From Candidatus Bathyarchaeota archaeon (lineage in GTDB: Archaea; Thermoproteota; Bathyarchaeia; Bathyarchaeales; Bathycorpusculaceae): a DNA stretch of 64,000 bases. Below are positions 43,377 through 51,955 of the stretch, piece after piece. The notes under the pieces are model-generated. The model saw only the letters and a program-made list of their open reading frames with translations. It did no database searches and was not told the DNA's origin. Location: NCBI GenBank assembly GCA_026014705.1, contig JAOZHU010000035.1, positions 1-64,000 of the forward strand, in the 5' to 3' direction. Position numbers and translations under genes: made by a program. The first letter of the stretch is position 1; each line of letters begins with the position of its first letter.

Positions 43377-43793
43377 ATGCCAGAATTTAAGGTTTTCACC
43401 ATGCATCACGTCTTTTCAACTAAAGGCGAGATCGACTTCACAGATTTAACGGACCTTGTTCAATCAGCAGTGGCAAAATCAAATATTCGAAATGGCATCG
43501 TCCACGTTTTCGCGCCGCACGCAACTGGCATACTAATCCTGACGGAAAGCGACTACGCCTTGCTGGAAGACATCAAAATGCTTTTGGAGAAGATTATACC
43601 GAAACACATGGCGTACCATCATCCCTCGAATGCACACGCCCACTTGCGGTCTGTGCTGCTTCCGCCAGACAGGACTCTCCCAGTTATTGACGGACGCGTA
43701 GCATTCGGAACATGGCAATCTCTGCTTTTCGTGGAAACAGACGTTTACCCGCGTAAAAGAACCGTCATAATACAGGTCATGGGCGAGCAGTAA
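43377..43793 (+). CDS. YjbQ/UPF0047-family protein
   Basis: A 138-residue protein. The family pattern is clear: NGIVHVFAPHATGILILTE (about 38-56), HLRSVLLPPDRTLPVIDGR and a final FVETDVYPRKRTVIIQVMGE. The histidines and acidic groups bind a metal ion in structures of this family; a thiamine-phosphate synthase activity has been reported for some members, but the role is not settled. It has its own start region with GGGGG before the ATG. Confidence 0.88.
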   Translation: MPEFKVFTMHHVFSTKGEIDFTDLTDLVQSAVAKSNIRNGIVHVFAPHATGILILTESDYALLEDIKMLLEKIIPKHMAYHHPSNAHAHLRSVLLPPDRTLPVIDGRVAFGTWQSLLFVETDVYPRKRTVIIQVMGEQ

Positions 43794-44249
43794 CCCTCTA
43801 CACCGCGGCATAGCGTCGCCGGCGCCATCTGACAATATTTCTAAGCGCTTCGCGGTTATATCGGGGAGAAAACTGACTGAAGCAGCGCTATTTTAACGGT
43901 ACGTTGATATTTCACAATAGGGGTTATGGTTTTTTTAACTTTTTGTTGTAAACTTTTACCATTCGGGTTTCTTTCGCTGCAATATTGGCAGAAAGCGACC
44001 GGCAACAGCACAATTAAACGCTGCATAACAGCGTTCTTAAATAATATTGGATGGGGCACAGTCGAGTTTAGCGCCGATTTCTTGGTAAAAACCAGCAATT
44101 CCTCTAATTTCTCAACGTAGACGCGGCATGTATTTATAAAGTTCGTTCAACTTACGAAGCGCGACAGATCATTGTCCAAGGAACCGCAAGCTGTGCTGCA
44201 AAGAAAAGGTAATTAAGCGTGACCTGAACTGTATTTGCATGGTGACATC
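43794..44249. other. Spacer upstream of the RAM-domain gene
   Basis: About 450 bases without a gene. A TATA-like TATTTATAAAG lies near 44130-44140, matching a transcript start 80-90 bases before the next gene. The rest shows no repeat, hairpin or start signal of note. Confidence 0.5.
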
Positions 44250-44519
44250 ATGCCGGTCTTAGCGTATGTGCTGTTCAAAGTGAATTCAGGCACAGAAAGA
44301 GAGGTTTGCCAAAAGATAGTTGCATTCGATGAGGTTCTGCACGCCGAAATCATTTTCGGCGAATTCGATGTTATTGCGAAAATCTCGGCATCAGATTTAG
44401 ATGCCTTGGAAGACTTTCTGTCGCAGAAGCTTAGAAACGTGCCCAGTGTAGTCTTGACGTCTACAATGGTTGTGGGCAGAGAGTACAGAGGAAAAAACCA
44501 GCGCCTAAAAAGCACGTAA
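44250..44519 (+). CDS. Stand-alone Lrp/AsnC ligand-binding (RAM) domain
   Basis: An 89-residue protein from the ATG at 44250 (preceded by TGGTGA). It contains only the alpha/beta RAM domain: MPVLAYVLFKVNSGTEREVC, EIIFGEFDVIAKISASDLDAL and SVVLTSTMVV. No DNA-binding domain is present. Stand-alone members bind amino acids and may modulate full-length Lrp regulators. There is no obvious operon partner; repeat R lies about 90 bases downstream. Confidence 0.85.
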   Translation: MPVLAYVLFKVNSGTEREVCQKIVAFDEVLHAEIIFGEFDVIAKISASDLDALEDFLSQKLRNVPSVVLTSTMVVGREYRGKNQRLKST

Positions 44520-44607
44520 ACAGCTACTTGGAGAAACGTTGCAGCTAAAACCGCCGCAGATGCGCGGATGGTGGTTTACACAACTCTAAGCGGGCAAATT
44601 GGTGAAG

Positions 44608-44630
44608 GTTGGTTGATGCTTTTGTCTACT
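44608..44630 (-). repeat. Dispersed short repeat R, copy 5
   Basis: Minus-strand AGTAGACAAAAGCATCAACC followed by AAC. One base differs in the GTATAC core. It lies before the LysE gene at 44705. Confidence 0.6.
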
Positions 44631-44704
44631 GAAACGTTTCAGCGGCTATCTCGCTGACGCTCCGCGGGAATGTTTATTAGCGAAATCAATGAGATTGAGG
44701 TAAT

Positions 44705-45355
44705 ATGGCGTTTACGGCAGAATTTTACCTGTTCCTAGCGTCCGTGGTACTCATTTCACTGACAGGCGTGATGATGCCTGGTCCACTTTTTGCGGTTACA
44801 ATTGAAAAAGCGGCGAAACGCAAAACCGCAGGTTTGCTCATCGCGGTTGGACATGGCATTGTAGAGTTTCCGTTGATGTTCCTCATCTATTACGGAATAA
44901 CGCAAATCATAGCCTCTAACATGCTGCAAACCGTGCAGGTCACGGTTGGAATAAGCGGCGGCTTGCTGATGATGTTTATGGGCTTTCAAACTTTCCGAAA
45001 CAGGAACAAGGCAAGCGAAAAACATGAAAGCCCGATGCGAGATTCATTGCTCGCGGGAATTTGGACGACAGCCGCAAACGCAGGCTTTATTCTGTGGTGG
45101 CTGACTATCGGCACTACGCTTGTTATAACCGCCAGAAGCTTTGGGCTGCTGGAGTTTTCCGTGTTCGCCGTGGTTCATTGGCTCTGCGACTTCCTGTGGT
45201 ACACTGTCATAGCTTACTTGATTTTTAAGTCGCATCGTTTTTGGACTCGAAGAGTAAATCAAGGTATTGTCCTGTTCTGCTTTGCAGTCTTGATGGGTTT
45301 CGGTGCATGGTTTTTCACTTCAGCACTATGGCTACTAATCACCGCTTTAATGTAG
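44705..45355 (+). CDS. LysE-family exporter
   Basis: A 216-residue protein with six membrane helices. The signature [16 protein letters not shown] (about 20-35) is the LysE pattern with PGP in place of PVGP. It continues [36 protein letters not shown] and a C-terminal helix. It likely exports a small amine or amino acid. The ATG follows GAGGT at 5 bases. The macrodomain gene starts 17 bases after its stop codon and may be co-transcribed. Confidence 0.87.
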   Translation: MAFTAEFYLFLASVVLISLTGVMMPGPLFAVTIEKAAKRKTAGLLIAVGHGIVEFPLMFLIYYGITQIIASNMLQTVQVTVGISGGLLMMFMGFQTFRNRNKASEKHESPMRDSLLAGIWTTAANAGFILWWLTIGTTLVITARSFGLLEFSVFAVVHWLCDFLWYTVIAYLIFKSHRFWTRRVNQGIVLFCFAVLMGFGAWFFTSALWLLITALM

Positions 45356-45371
45356 GAGAAGCCCCAAAAAA

Positions 45372-45930
45372 ATGAGTAAATGCGAATTCAAAGCTGGCAA
45401 AACCACGGTGCGCTTGGTTAGGGGAGACATCACTGAAATGGAGACGAATGCCATAGTGAACGCGGCGAACTCGTCGCTTATGGGCGGCGGGGGCGTAGAC
45501 GGCGCAATCCACCGCAAAGGCGGACCAAAAATACTTGAAGAATGCAAAAAAAATACGCACAAAGAAATGGCTCACGGGACTCCCAACTGGAAAGGCAGTT
45601 ATAACAACAGCAGGCGGGCTCAAAGCTAAACACGTTATTCACACGGTTGGACCAGTGTGGCATGGTGGAAACCGCGATGAACATGAGTTATTAGCGCAAG
45701 CATACCGAAACTCGCTGAAAACAGCAGTTGCTAATAAGCTTAAGAGTGTGGCTTTTCCAGCGATAAGCACAGGCGCTTACGGTTATCCTATGGATGAAGC
45801 AAGCAGGGTTGCTTTGAAAACAGTTAAGGCTTTTCTGGAAAAAGAGAACGCATTAGACGAAGTGGTGTTTGTCTTGTATTCTGAACATGATTTGAAGGTT
45901 TACATGGACGCAGCTAAAGAAATCTTCTGA
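45372..45930 (+). pseudogene. Macrodomain protein gene with a frameshift at an A8 run
   Basis: Two overlapping frames encode one macrodomain. Frame 1 (from 45372) gives [20 protein letters not shown] and [16 protein letters not shown], the ADP-ribose-binding start. Frame 2 (to 45930) gives [29 protein letters not shown] and a C-terminal helix. The join is at AAAAAAAA (45546-45553): after about residue 59, continuing requires moving forward one base. Ribosomal or transcriptional slippage on A8, a sequencing error, or a broken gene are all possible. The rest of both frames is conserved in pattern, which argues against an old pseudogene. The intact protein would bind or hydrolyse ADP-ribose groups. 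Confidence 0.78.
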
Positions 45931-45997
45931 AAAGCCAGCCTCAGGCTGTTTAGCGCCAGCGACTTGTCGAATTCTGAGAAAAAGCCTAAACGGGGAT

Positions 45998-46022
45998 GTT
46001 TGGTTGATGCTTTTGTATACGC
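45998..46022 (-). repeat. Dispersed short repeat R, copy 6
   Basis: Minus-strand GCGTATACAAAAGCATCAAC followed by CAAAC, identical to copy 3. It lies between the convergent macrodomain and DUF362 genes. Confidence 0.7.
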
Positions 46023-46030
46023 TGTCAGCA

Positions 46031-46867
46031 TTACTTTCGCTTAAATGGGTGCATTACGGCTTCTACCGCTTCGCCTATGACTTTCACGGCGTCAATTTTG
46101 CCTAAACCTTTCTCGTAAGCCTTTCGGATATGCCTTATTTCATGTGGGTCTATGCCCATAACGCGGCATGCCGTGGCGTCTGTGGCAACCGCGTCCGCTC
46201 CCGCAATGATAACCCCCATTTGAACAGGGGTACCGTCTATTGGTCCTGAACCTTCCATGCCTACGAAGCCGTCGATAACTGTTAAGGCAGGTTTGAGCAC
46301 TGTGTTTATGTCGAGCACTACTTTGCTTATGCCTTTCAAGTGGTATTTTCCTTTAAATTTTTCAGGAAGTAACCCGAACATGTTTTTCATGCCCAGCGTG
46401 ACTCCGGTGTCAACATGCGTCTTGAGTTTTGCAGCGCTTATAACAGCAGATTCGGTGACAATCTGCGGGACGATGATGCTTTTTAACGCTTCACCATCAG
46501 GTATCGCTAGCTCAACTTTGTCCTCTACATATCGCAAGTTCAAAAATTCAACGCCGTTGCGTTCACACATGTCTTTCATGCCCGTTTTCTCGAAGGCGCG
46601 ATCAGCATTGGTTATTGTTGCGTCCGACTCTACAACGTAAATTTTAACGGGCAAATCCTGCAGTTTTCTTATTATGGCTTCAACAACAATGGGGTCGGTG
46701 GTTGCTCCAGTATCCCATGTCTTATCAGTGATGAAGTTAACCTTGATGAGTACTGTGTCCCACCCTTCGATAGCACGTTTGTAGTTTATGAGGTCTAGGG
46801 CTTTGAAAACGGGTTCGTGCCCGCGTTCGCCTTTGACGACAGCCACAGGTGACGACATCAACCGCAC
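46031..46867 (-). CDS. DUF362-family protein
   Basis: A 278-residue protein with the family pattern: VLIKVNFITD near 42-51, IYVVESDATIT, VISAAKLKTHVDTGVTLGMKNMFGLLPE and a final VATDATACRVMGIDP. There is no ferredoxin-like cysteine pair, unlike many DUF362 proteins. The function of the family is unknown. It follows mfnE by about 40 bases on the same strand, so it is likely the last gene of the methanofuran operon, though it has no known part in that pathway. A GTG at 46867 or ATG at 46858 could start it. Confidence 0.82.
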   Translation of the reverse strand: MRLMSSPVAVVKGERGHEPVFKALDLINYKRAIEGWDTVLIKVNFITDKTWDTGATTDPIVVEAIIRKLQDLPVKIYVVESDATITNADRAFEKTGMKDMCERNGVEFLNLRYVEDKVELAIPDGEALKSIIVPQIVTESAVISAAKLKTHVDTGVTLGMKNMFGLLPEKFKGKYHLKGISKVVLDINTVLKPALTVIDGFVGMEGSGPIDGTPVQMGVIIAGADAVATDATACRVMGIDPHEIRHIRKAYEKGLGKIDAVKVIGEAVEAVMHPFKRK

Positions 46868-46908
46868 ACATCATATAGCAGGCTTGTGCTAATACATAAA
46901 TGCGCTGT

Positions 46909-47592
46909 TCACTTAGCCTTAACTTCGGCTTTGATGAGTGTGCAAACAGCGCTATTACCCGCCAGTATAGCGCTAACCCGCTCAGGGTAGGTGCCGTTTA
47001 CAACGTAGCAGTTGAGCCGTTTTGTTGAAAGAAATTTTGGCAGGAATTTGTCCACGCTGGTTCGCTGAGCAAACGCAAGTAGTTCACTGGGCGAAAGCTT
47101 AGGGAGCAGTTTGGCGTCCGAATGCGTCTTAGGGTCGCTTGTGAAGATTCCGTCAACATCAGTAACTAAAACCAGTTTGTCCGCTTTCAAGCGGCTTGCA
47201 ACATAGGCGGCTATCGAATCTGAAGTAACGTCCCAAGATGCGTGCAGGGGCTTTTCGGTAAAAAAGAGGCGGGAGGGCAGAAAAATCGGGGTTGCCTTGT
47301 TTTTGGAAAGCTGGCTTGCCTCGGTCAGCGAGCAGGTTGCGACAGAATTTGGGACAAGTTGCGACAGTAAAAGCCCAAACTGATCCATCGCCAAAATGGC
47401 CATTTTATGCGCGGTATCAGCAGGCAACGAATAATTGTTGTCGAATTCTCGTACCGTGTCAGCGAACTTGCCGCCGCCGGGAACAACGGCTATGCAGTGT
47501 TCTTTCGCAATACCGTTTAGCTTATGGCACAAGGTTTTCAGCGTAGCTGGGTTTTCAGCCAAGCTTCCGCCTATCTTTATTACCGCGTCCAT
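46909..47592 (-). CDS. mfnE: Aminomethylfuran phosphate kinase MfnE-like
   Basis: A 227-residue member of the amino-acid kinase superfamily: VIKIGGSLAENP (phosphate-binding start), IAVVPGGGKFADTVREF, WDVTSDSIAAYVASRLKADKLVLVTDVDGIF. MfnE phosphorylates (5-aminomethylfuran-3-yl)methyl phosphate to the diphosphate used in methanofuran assembly. The call rests on family plus position: it overlaps mfnF by 13 bases and lies in the same operon as mfnA, B and D. The length is close to that of known MfnE. Confidence 0.87.
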   Translation of the reverse strand: MDAVIKIGGSLAENPATLKTLCHKLNGIAKEHCIAVVPGGGKFADTVREFDNNYSLPADTAHKMAILAMDQFGLLLSQLVPNSVATCSLTEASQLSKNKATPIFLPSRLFFTEKPLHASWDVTSDSIAAYVASRLKADKLVLVTDVDGIFTSDPKTHSDAKLLPKLSPSELLAFAQRTSVDKFLPKFLSTKRLNCYVVNGTYPERVSAILAGNSAVCTLIKAEVKAK

Positions 47593-48635
47593 TGGATTGC
47601 CCTGCCTTCAAACGTGTTTGCCGCCATTAAGGCAACGCCTACCGCTGGTGAAACCGTGGCTACGTCAGTTTTCAGTAGCTCGTTAAGGGCTACTATTTCT
47701 GTTATGCTTGCGAGTTGGGCTGCTTTTCTGGCGAGGAAATCTCTTCCAAGTCCCGTAACCACGGCTTTAACCTTTGTTTTCGCGCGTGGTTTGATGCGGC
47801 TGTAAACTTGACGTAGCCCTTCAGCTATTGTTTCAACTTGCTTGTTATGGATGTACGTGGCAATTTGTATTATCTCCTGTTCGGTTAGCATTTCGGTGTC
47901 GGCGCAGACCACGCGCGCTAGCCTTGCTAATGCTTCAGCGCGTGTTTTTCCGCGTCCATCCGCCGTTTCAACAGCATATTCTTCCTTGGTGATGTTGCCT
48001 AAGACCAAGTGTGCATCGCCTGATTGGGCGAATAATTCTGAGGAAACTCGTGCTGTGCCGTTTCTTAGTGGAATTGAGTTGGTGATTGCGGCAATGTTTG
48101 TTCGCAGGCTCCCCGTGTATACGAGTTCGCCGTTCATGAGTTTTTCTAGGTCAGTTTTGCCGCTCGCGGAAAGTTTCCCGTTAACTATAGGGATTATGCT
48201 GGTGCTAGTGCTGCCGACATCGATTACTATGCAGTTGGGGATTAGTTGGGCGACCAGCCACCCTGTGGCTGTCCAGTTTGCCGCGGCAACCTCAAGCGGT
48301 TCTGCTCTTGCTTTTGCAAGCGATTTTAGGGTGGCATCCACAGTTAAAACCATAATTGGCATCGCAGGAAAAGCTGCAGCGACATGCGTCAGTATGTGGT
48401 TGACGCCTTCACGCTTTGTGGGGTACACATCGGACAATTCCGCGGTCATGGTTACGCCTACACAGTCGAGTCTTGTGGCGCCACTGACTTTTTCTGTTAG
48501 CCTGCGGAGTACGGTGCCGAGGTTTTCTGGGTTTTTCCAGACTGGAAAATACTCCGTTACAGTTTTGCATTCGATTACAAAGCCGTTGTCAATGCTTATG
48601 TATGCGGCTTTGGTGTTGGCGCCTCCGATGTCCAA
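47580..48635 (-). CDS. mfnF: Methanofuran core-coupling enzyme MfnF-like
   Basis: A 351-residue protein of the ASKHA fold: it starts with DIGGANTKAAYI, and has DVYPTKREGVNHIL, LIPNCIVIDVGSTSTSIIPI (second phosphate loop) and VVTGLGRDFLARKAA. MfnF joins the aminomethylfuran diphosphate to gamma-glutamyl-tyramine. The start is a TTG at 48635; upstream in-frame codons provide no standard start, and a stop codon appears soon. It follows mfnD by 23 bases and overlaps mfnE. Confidence rests on the conserved cluster. Confidence 0.87.
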   Translation of the reverse strand: MDIGGANTKAAYISIDNGFVIECKTVTEYFPVWKNPENLGTVLRRLTEKVSGATRLDCVGVTMTAELSDVYPTKREGVNHILTHVAAAFPAMPIMVLTVDATLKSLAKARAEPLEVAAANWTATGWLVAQLIPNCIVIDVGSTSTSIIPIVNGKLSASGKTDLEKLMNGELVYTGSLRTNIAAITNSIPLRNGTARVSSELFAQSGDAHLVLGNITKEEYAVETADGRGKTRAEALARLARVVCADTEMLTEQEIIQIATYIHNKQVETIAEGLRQVYSRIKPRAKTKVKAVVTGLGRDFLARKAAQLASITEIVALNELLKTDVATVSPAVGVALMAANTFEGRAIQWTR

Positions 48636-48658
48636 GCCAAGTGCACGTACTACGTTGG

Positions 48659-49891
48659 TTACCCCCTACGGCGTATTATGCGGTGAAGACTCTTTTTAGC
48701 TTCACGGAGCTTTGTTGTTGCTGCTTCCAGCGTCGGAGCGCAGGATAGAACGAGCGCGCAGGCTGTGTTGTTGTTTGGGACAGGGAACGGCGGAGAAACA
48801 ACAGAGTTTAAGCCACAGATCTCTTGCAAAGCTGCAGCGGTTGGTTTAGGAGTGTTCACTTTTGAAAACACAGCGTACCTTTTGTTTTGATTATTTCTCG
48901 GCAACTCATTTTTAACAACAGCGTCGATCATTGCCTGGGCTGAATTAAAGTCGAGAACGCTTCTTAAGCCAACATAAGACGTGGTTAATCTCGGGTTGAC
49001 TTCTATTATTACAGGCTTTTCGTGAGTTAAAATAAGGTCAACGCCAACGTAGCCTCTGAGACCCTTAAACGCTTTCGCCACCGTCTGCGCCGCGGCAAGC
49101 GCCTCCTGCTTAAGCAAACTGTCAAAAGGAACTTGACCGCCATTGTAAACCGAGGACTCCTCAGGCGTCTTCAAAGAAACATTTTGCCTGTTTAGGCTTA
49201 TAGGTAGCGCATCATTCTCTGTCACAAGCAAGCTTACGCTGGCGGCTGTTCCTTGAATCAACTCTTGAGCCATAAAACACTTGGCTGAAGATTCATGAAC
49301 GACTTTGGCGACCGCTCTGTCTATTTGCGGTTCGTTTTTCACTACGCTTAATCCAGCGCATCCAACGCCGTCAAATGCCTTAACTACCACGGGGTATTCG
49401 AGGCTGCCCCGTATGTCCTGTTTGATTTCAGCGATGTCATCAAGTGCGTTGGCAACTATGGTTGCTGGTGTATTCAAGCCCAACGCCTGAACTCGCGCGA
49501 GCAGCTTTGCTTTGTCGGCAACTGTTTCGACGGCGGCTGCGCGGCAGTTCAGCGAAAAGGTAGTTGTCTGCTCTACTGATGCAATTAGCGACCGCAGGGT
49601 TTGATTGGATTCAGGGGCTATTACGTAAGCTGCGTCACTTGACTCGCAAAGCTTGCACAGTGTTTCTTGGGCTTGCTGAAACGAAGTAACTTTCAGAGTG
49701 TGGTCTGCCTGCAATGGCGGGTTGAGCGCCGCGAGCCGGGCGTCAAGTATTGTGGTTACAGAGTAACCTGCAGCCTTAAAATCAGCTATTATCGTTCGCA
49801 GCATGCCGAAGCCTTCGCTCAGGATGCTGGGTTGCAGTGGATTGCCGGCGAAGCCGCCTCCGGAGGCGAACTCGTAGACCAGAAGCTTCAA
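48659..49891 (-). CDS. mfnD: Tyramine-L-glutamate ligase MfnD-like (ATP-grasp)
   Basis: About 410 residues. It starts LKLLVYEFASGGGFAG, the N-terminus typical of this ATP-grasp group, and has YPVVVKAFDGVGCAGLSVV (the ATP-binding loop), CFMAQELIQG, GYVGVDLILTHEKPVIIEVNPRL (the metal site). MfnD ligates tyramine to the gamma-carboxyl of glutamate. A TTG at 49891 with GGAGTGA about 10 bases upstream is used; a TATA-like AGCTTTAAGG at 49926-49936 suggests its own promoter. The longer frame to 49954 is rejected. Confidence 0.88.
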   Translation of the reverse strand: MKLLVYEFASGGGFAGNPLQPSILSEGFGMLRTIIADFKAAGYSVTTILDARLAALNPPLQADHTLKVTSFQQAQETLCKLCESSDAAYVIAPESNQTLRSLIASVEQTTTFSLNCRAAAVETVADKAKLLARVQALGLNTPATIVANALDDIAEIKQDIRGSLEYPVVVKAFDGVGCAGLSVVKNEPQIDRAVAKVVHESSAKCFMAQELIQGTAASVSLLVTENDALPISLNRQNVSLKTPEESSVYNGGQVPFDSLLKQEALAAAQTVAKAFKGLRGYVGVDLILTHEKPVIIEVNPRLTTSYVGLRSVLDFNSAQAMIDAVVKNELPRNNQNKRYAVFSKVNTPKPTAAALQEICGLNSVVSPPFPVPNNNTACALVLSCAPTLEAATTKLREAKKSLHRIIRRRG

Positions 49892-49957
49892 ATTGTTCCG
49901 CTCACTCCAGCGAAGGGAGGAGTGTTGCCTTAAAGCTTTTGCTATGTTCAACAAAAT

Positions 49958-51100
49958 TTACTTTTGATGTGTTTTGGTGTGGGCAGTTAATTCTTGCAGA
50001 AACGTTGTTATGTGCAGTTTTTTCAGGTGGGGCATTACAACAATTCTAACGCAATCAAGATGCGGCACATAAGAAACAAACCAGCCGCGTTGCTGCAACG
50101 CTCTCGCCAGTAATTTCGAATTTGAGCAGCGGAACGCTATGATGTTAAGCGTTGGTTCAGTTACAAGTTCAAAGCCAAGCGCCTTGAGTCTAACGGACAA
50201 GAACTGGGTCAACTTAAGAACACGGTTAACTGTTTTCGTGAATCCTTCGCGTCCCAATGTTTCGAACACAGCCCAAGTTGCCGCCGCTGAAGCGCCGCTT
50301 CTTGTGCCCACAAACGTGTATTGTGCATTCTCGGTCAAGTAAGGCGTTTCCGTCTTAATGTATTCTAGGTACGTGCTGTCTCTGAATAGTATTCCGCCTG
50401 CGGGTACAGTCGCCAACCCCATTTTGTGCGGGTCAACAGTAATTGATGCCACGCCTTCAAGGCGAAAATCACAGATAGGCGCATTTTCCATGAACGGCAG
50501 CATGAGTCCGCCGAGTGCCGCGTCCACATGCAGATGAATGCCATGCGCCACAGCGATTTCAGAAAGCTTGCCAATTGGGTCAACTGCGCCCAATTCGGTT
50601 GTGCCCGCCGTGCCTATTATAGCAATCGTGTTTTTGCTTATGCAGTTTTTAGCTGCTGCTGGATCAACCCTAAAGGAACTGTCTAAACTCGCTTGAACTG
50701 GCTTAATCCTCAGTAAGCTGCATATCTTGTTGAAGGAGAAATGCGCTGACTGCGGCAACACCACTTCAGGGTTGCTGACGCCGGCTCTGTTTCGAGCAGC
50801 CAAAAGCGCCAAAAGGTTGGCTTCAGTTCCACCTGAAACGATGAAACCGACGGCTTTCTCATTGCTCAGGAGCGTTGCCAAATTTCCGATAACTTCTTTT
50901 TCCAACTGCGAAGTCCCGGGGAACAATCCAGCATCGCCAAGATTTGCGCTTAAGAATAGTTTGTGCGCGGCTTTTGCAGCGGGATGTGGTTCTGTGCACA
51001 TCGAACACAGTATTCGCCCGTCCATGTATTGTGAGTCTTTCGCGCGGATTTTCTTCAAATCGGCTAATACTGCTTTGCGGCTTCTCCCTTTGAGTTGCAT
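49958..51100 (-). CDS. mfnA: L-tyrosine decarboxylase MfnA-like (PLP)
   Basis: About 380 residues. It has the MfnA/group II decarboxylase pattern: SMCTEPHPAAKAAHKLFLSANLGD, FIVSGGTEANLLALLAARN, LHVDAALGGLMLPF and the PLP lysine in TVDPHKMGLATVPAGG. It converts tyrosine to tyramine for methanofuran (or aspartate to beta-alanine in related archaea). The ATG at 51100 is used because AGGAG lies 8 bases upstream; the ATG at 51118 has no room for one. It is preceded by mfnB with 24 bases between. Confidence 0.9.
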   Translation of the reverse strand: MQLKGRSRKAVLADLKKIRAKDSQYMDGRILCSMCTEPHPAAKAAHKLFLSANLGDAGLFPGTSQLEKEVIGNLATLLSNEKAVGFIVSGGTEANLLALLAARNRAGVSNPEVVLPQSAHFSFNKICSLLRIKPVQASLDSSFRVDPAAAKNCISKNTIAIIGTAGTTELGAVDPIGKLSEIAVAHGIHLHVDAALGGLMLPFMENAPICDFRLEGVASITVDPHKMGLATVPAGGILFRDSTYLEYIKTETPYLTENAQYTFVGTRSGASAAATWAVFETLGREGFTKTVNRVLKLTQFLSVRLKALGFELVTEPTLNIIAFRCSNSKLLARALQQRGWFVSYVPHLDCVRIVVMPHLKKLHITTFLQELTAHTKTHQK

Positions 51101-51124
51101 GCCTAAACTCCTTTTCATCTCCTT

Positions 51125-51853
51125 TCAAAAGCGACTTTTCTTTATGCGTTCCAACGTATCGACGAGTTCTTTCACTTTTTCTCGCGTGATTCTGCCGTTG
51201 ATTCTGTCGCCGTCAGTGCACGCTGCGCTTCTCATGCCGGCTATATCGGCGCCTATATTGTAAACTGTAGGCAGGTCTTCTTTCCGCAACGAACCCGCCA
51301 AAGCCGCTTTCAAACCATGCGAGTGAGCGGCATTAACGAAGCCTTGAAGCTGATTAACGGTAAGATAGGCGAAGAGGTTTTCGCCATCTTTGACTGCGGT
51401 GTCAATCATCGCGACATCAGCGCCAGACAAATGTGCAATGACAGGAACAAGCAACGGATTTATTGAACCTACTCTCGCTGCGTCAGCATATCCAGCAGCA
51501 ACAACTTTGATTGAAGAGTTGTAATTCTTCACTGATTTAGTCACGTTACGCATGAGGTAGATGGCTTCTTCCTTGGTTCTTACGCCATAGAGCCCAATTT
51601 TGATGTAATCGACTCCTGTTGTTGCAGCGCCCAATGCTGCCAACGATACAGCACAGGGCAAATTAGGCGCGTCACCTATTGCGCAGCTCACTTCGATGCT
51701 CGGCGGAGCGAGTTCTCTGATGCGGCGTATTACCCAGGGGAAACTAGCGCCTAGTGAGCCTTCTTTAGGGTTTTTCACATCTATTATTTCAGCGCCGCCT
51801 GCAATTGCCTCCAAGGCTTCTTTCTCGTCTGCTGGGCTTATGAGCAATTTCAC
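51125..51853 (-). CDS. mfnB: (5-Formylfuran-3-yl)methyl phosphate synthase MfnB
   Basis: A 242-residue TIM barrel. The residues known to be needed in the methanogen enzyme are all at matching numbers: Lys27 in IDVKNPKEG, Lys85 in VDYIKIGLYG and Asp151 in VAMIDTAVKDG. MfnB makes the furan ring from two glyceraldehyde-3-phosphate molecules, the first step specific to methanofuran. It is the first gene of the minus-strand cluster. The start is a GTG at 51853; a TATA-like AAGCTTTAAAGG lies at 51884-51895. Confidence 0.93.
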   Translation of the reverse strand: MKLLISPADEKEALEAIAGGAEIIDVKNPKEGSLGASFPWVIRRIRELAPPSIEVSCAIGDAPNLPCAVSLAALGAATTGVDYIKIGLYGVRTKEEAIYLMRNVTKSVKNYNSSIKVVAAGYADAARVGSINPLLVPVIAHLSGADVAMIDTAVKDGENLFAYLTVNQLQGFVNAAHSHGLKAALAGSLRKEDLPTVYNIGADIAGMRSAACTDGDRINGRITREKVKELVDTLERIKKSRF

Positions 51854-51955
51854 TTCAGGTCATATTGATGCGGAATGCCATCGCCTTTAAAGCTTTTGTT
51901 GCGGACTACGCCGTCGCCGAATTCATCGGGGCGCTATGATGACAAAAGGATTGCT

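Noticed and set aside
32266-46022. Repeat R copies as a CRISPR array or insertion-sequence ends
   Set aside because: They are not regularly spaced, no spacers or cas genes exist, and no transposase or target duplication was seen.
46031-51853. MfnC aminotransferase inside the methanofuran cluster
   Set aside because: No PLP aminotransferase other than the MfnA decarboxylase is present in this stretch.
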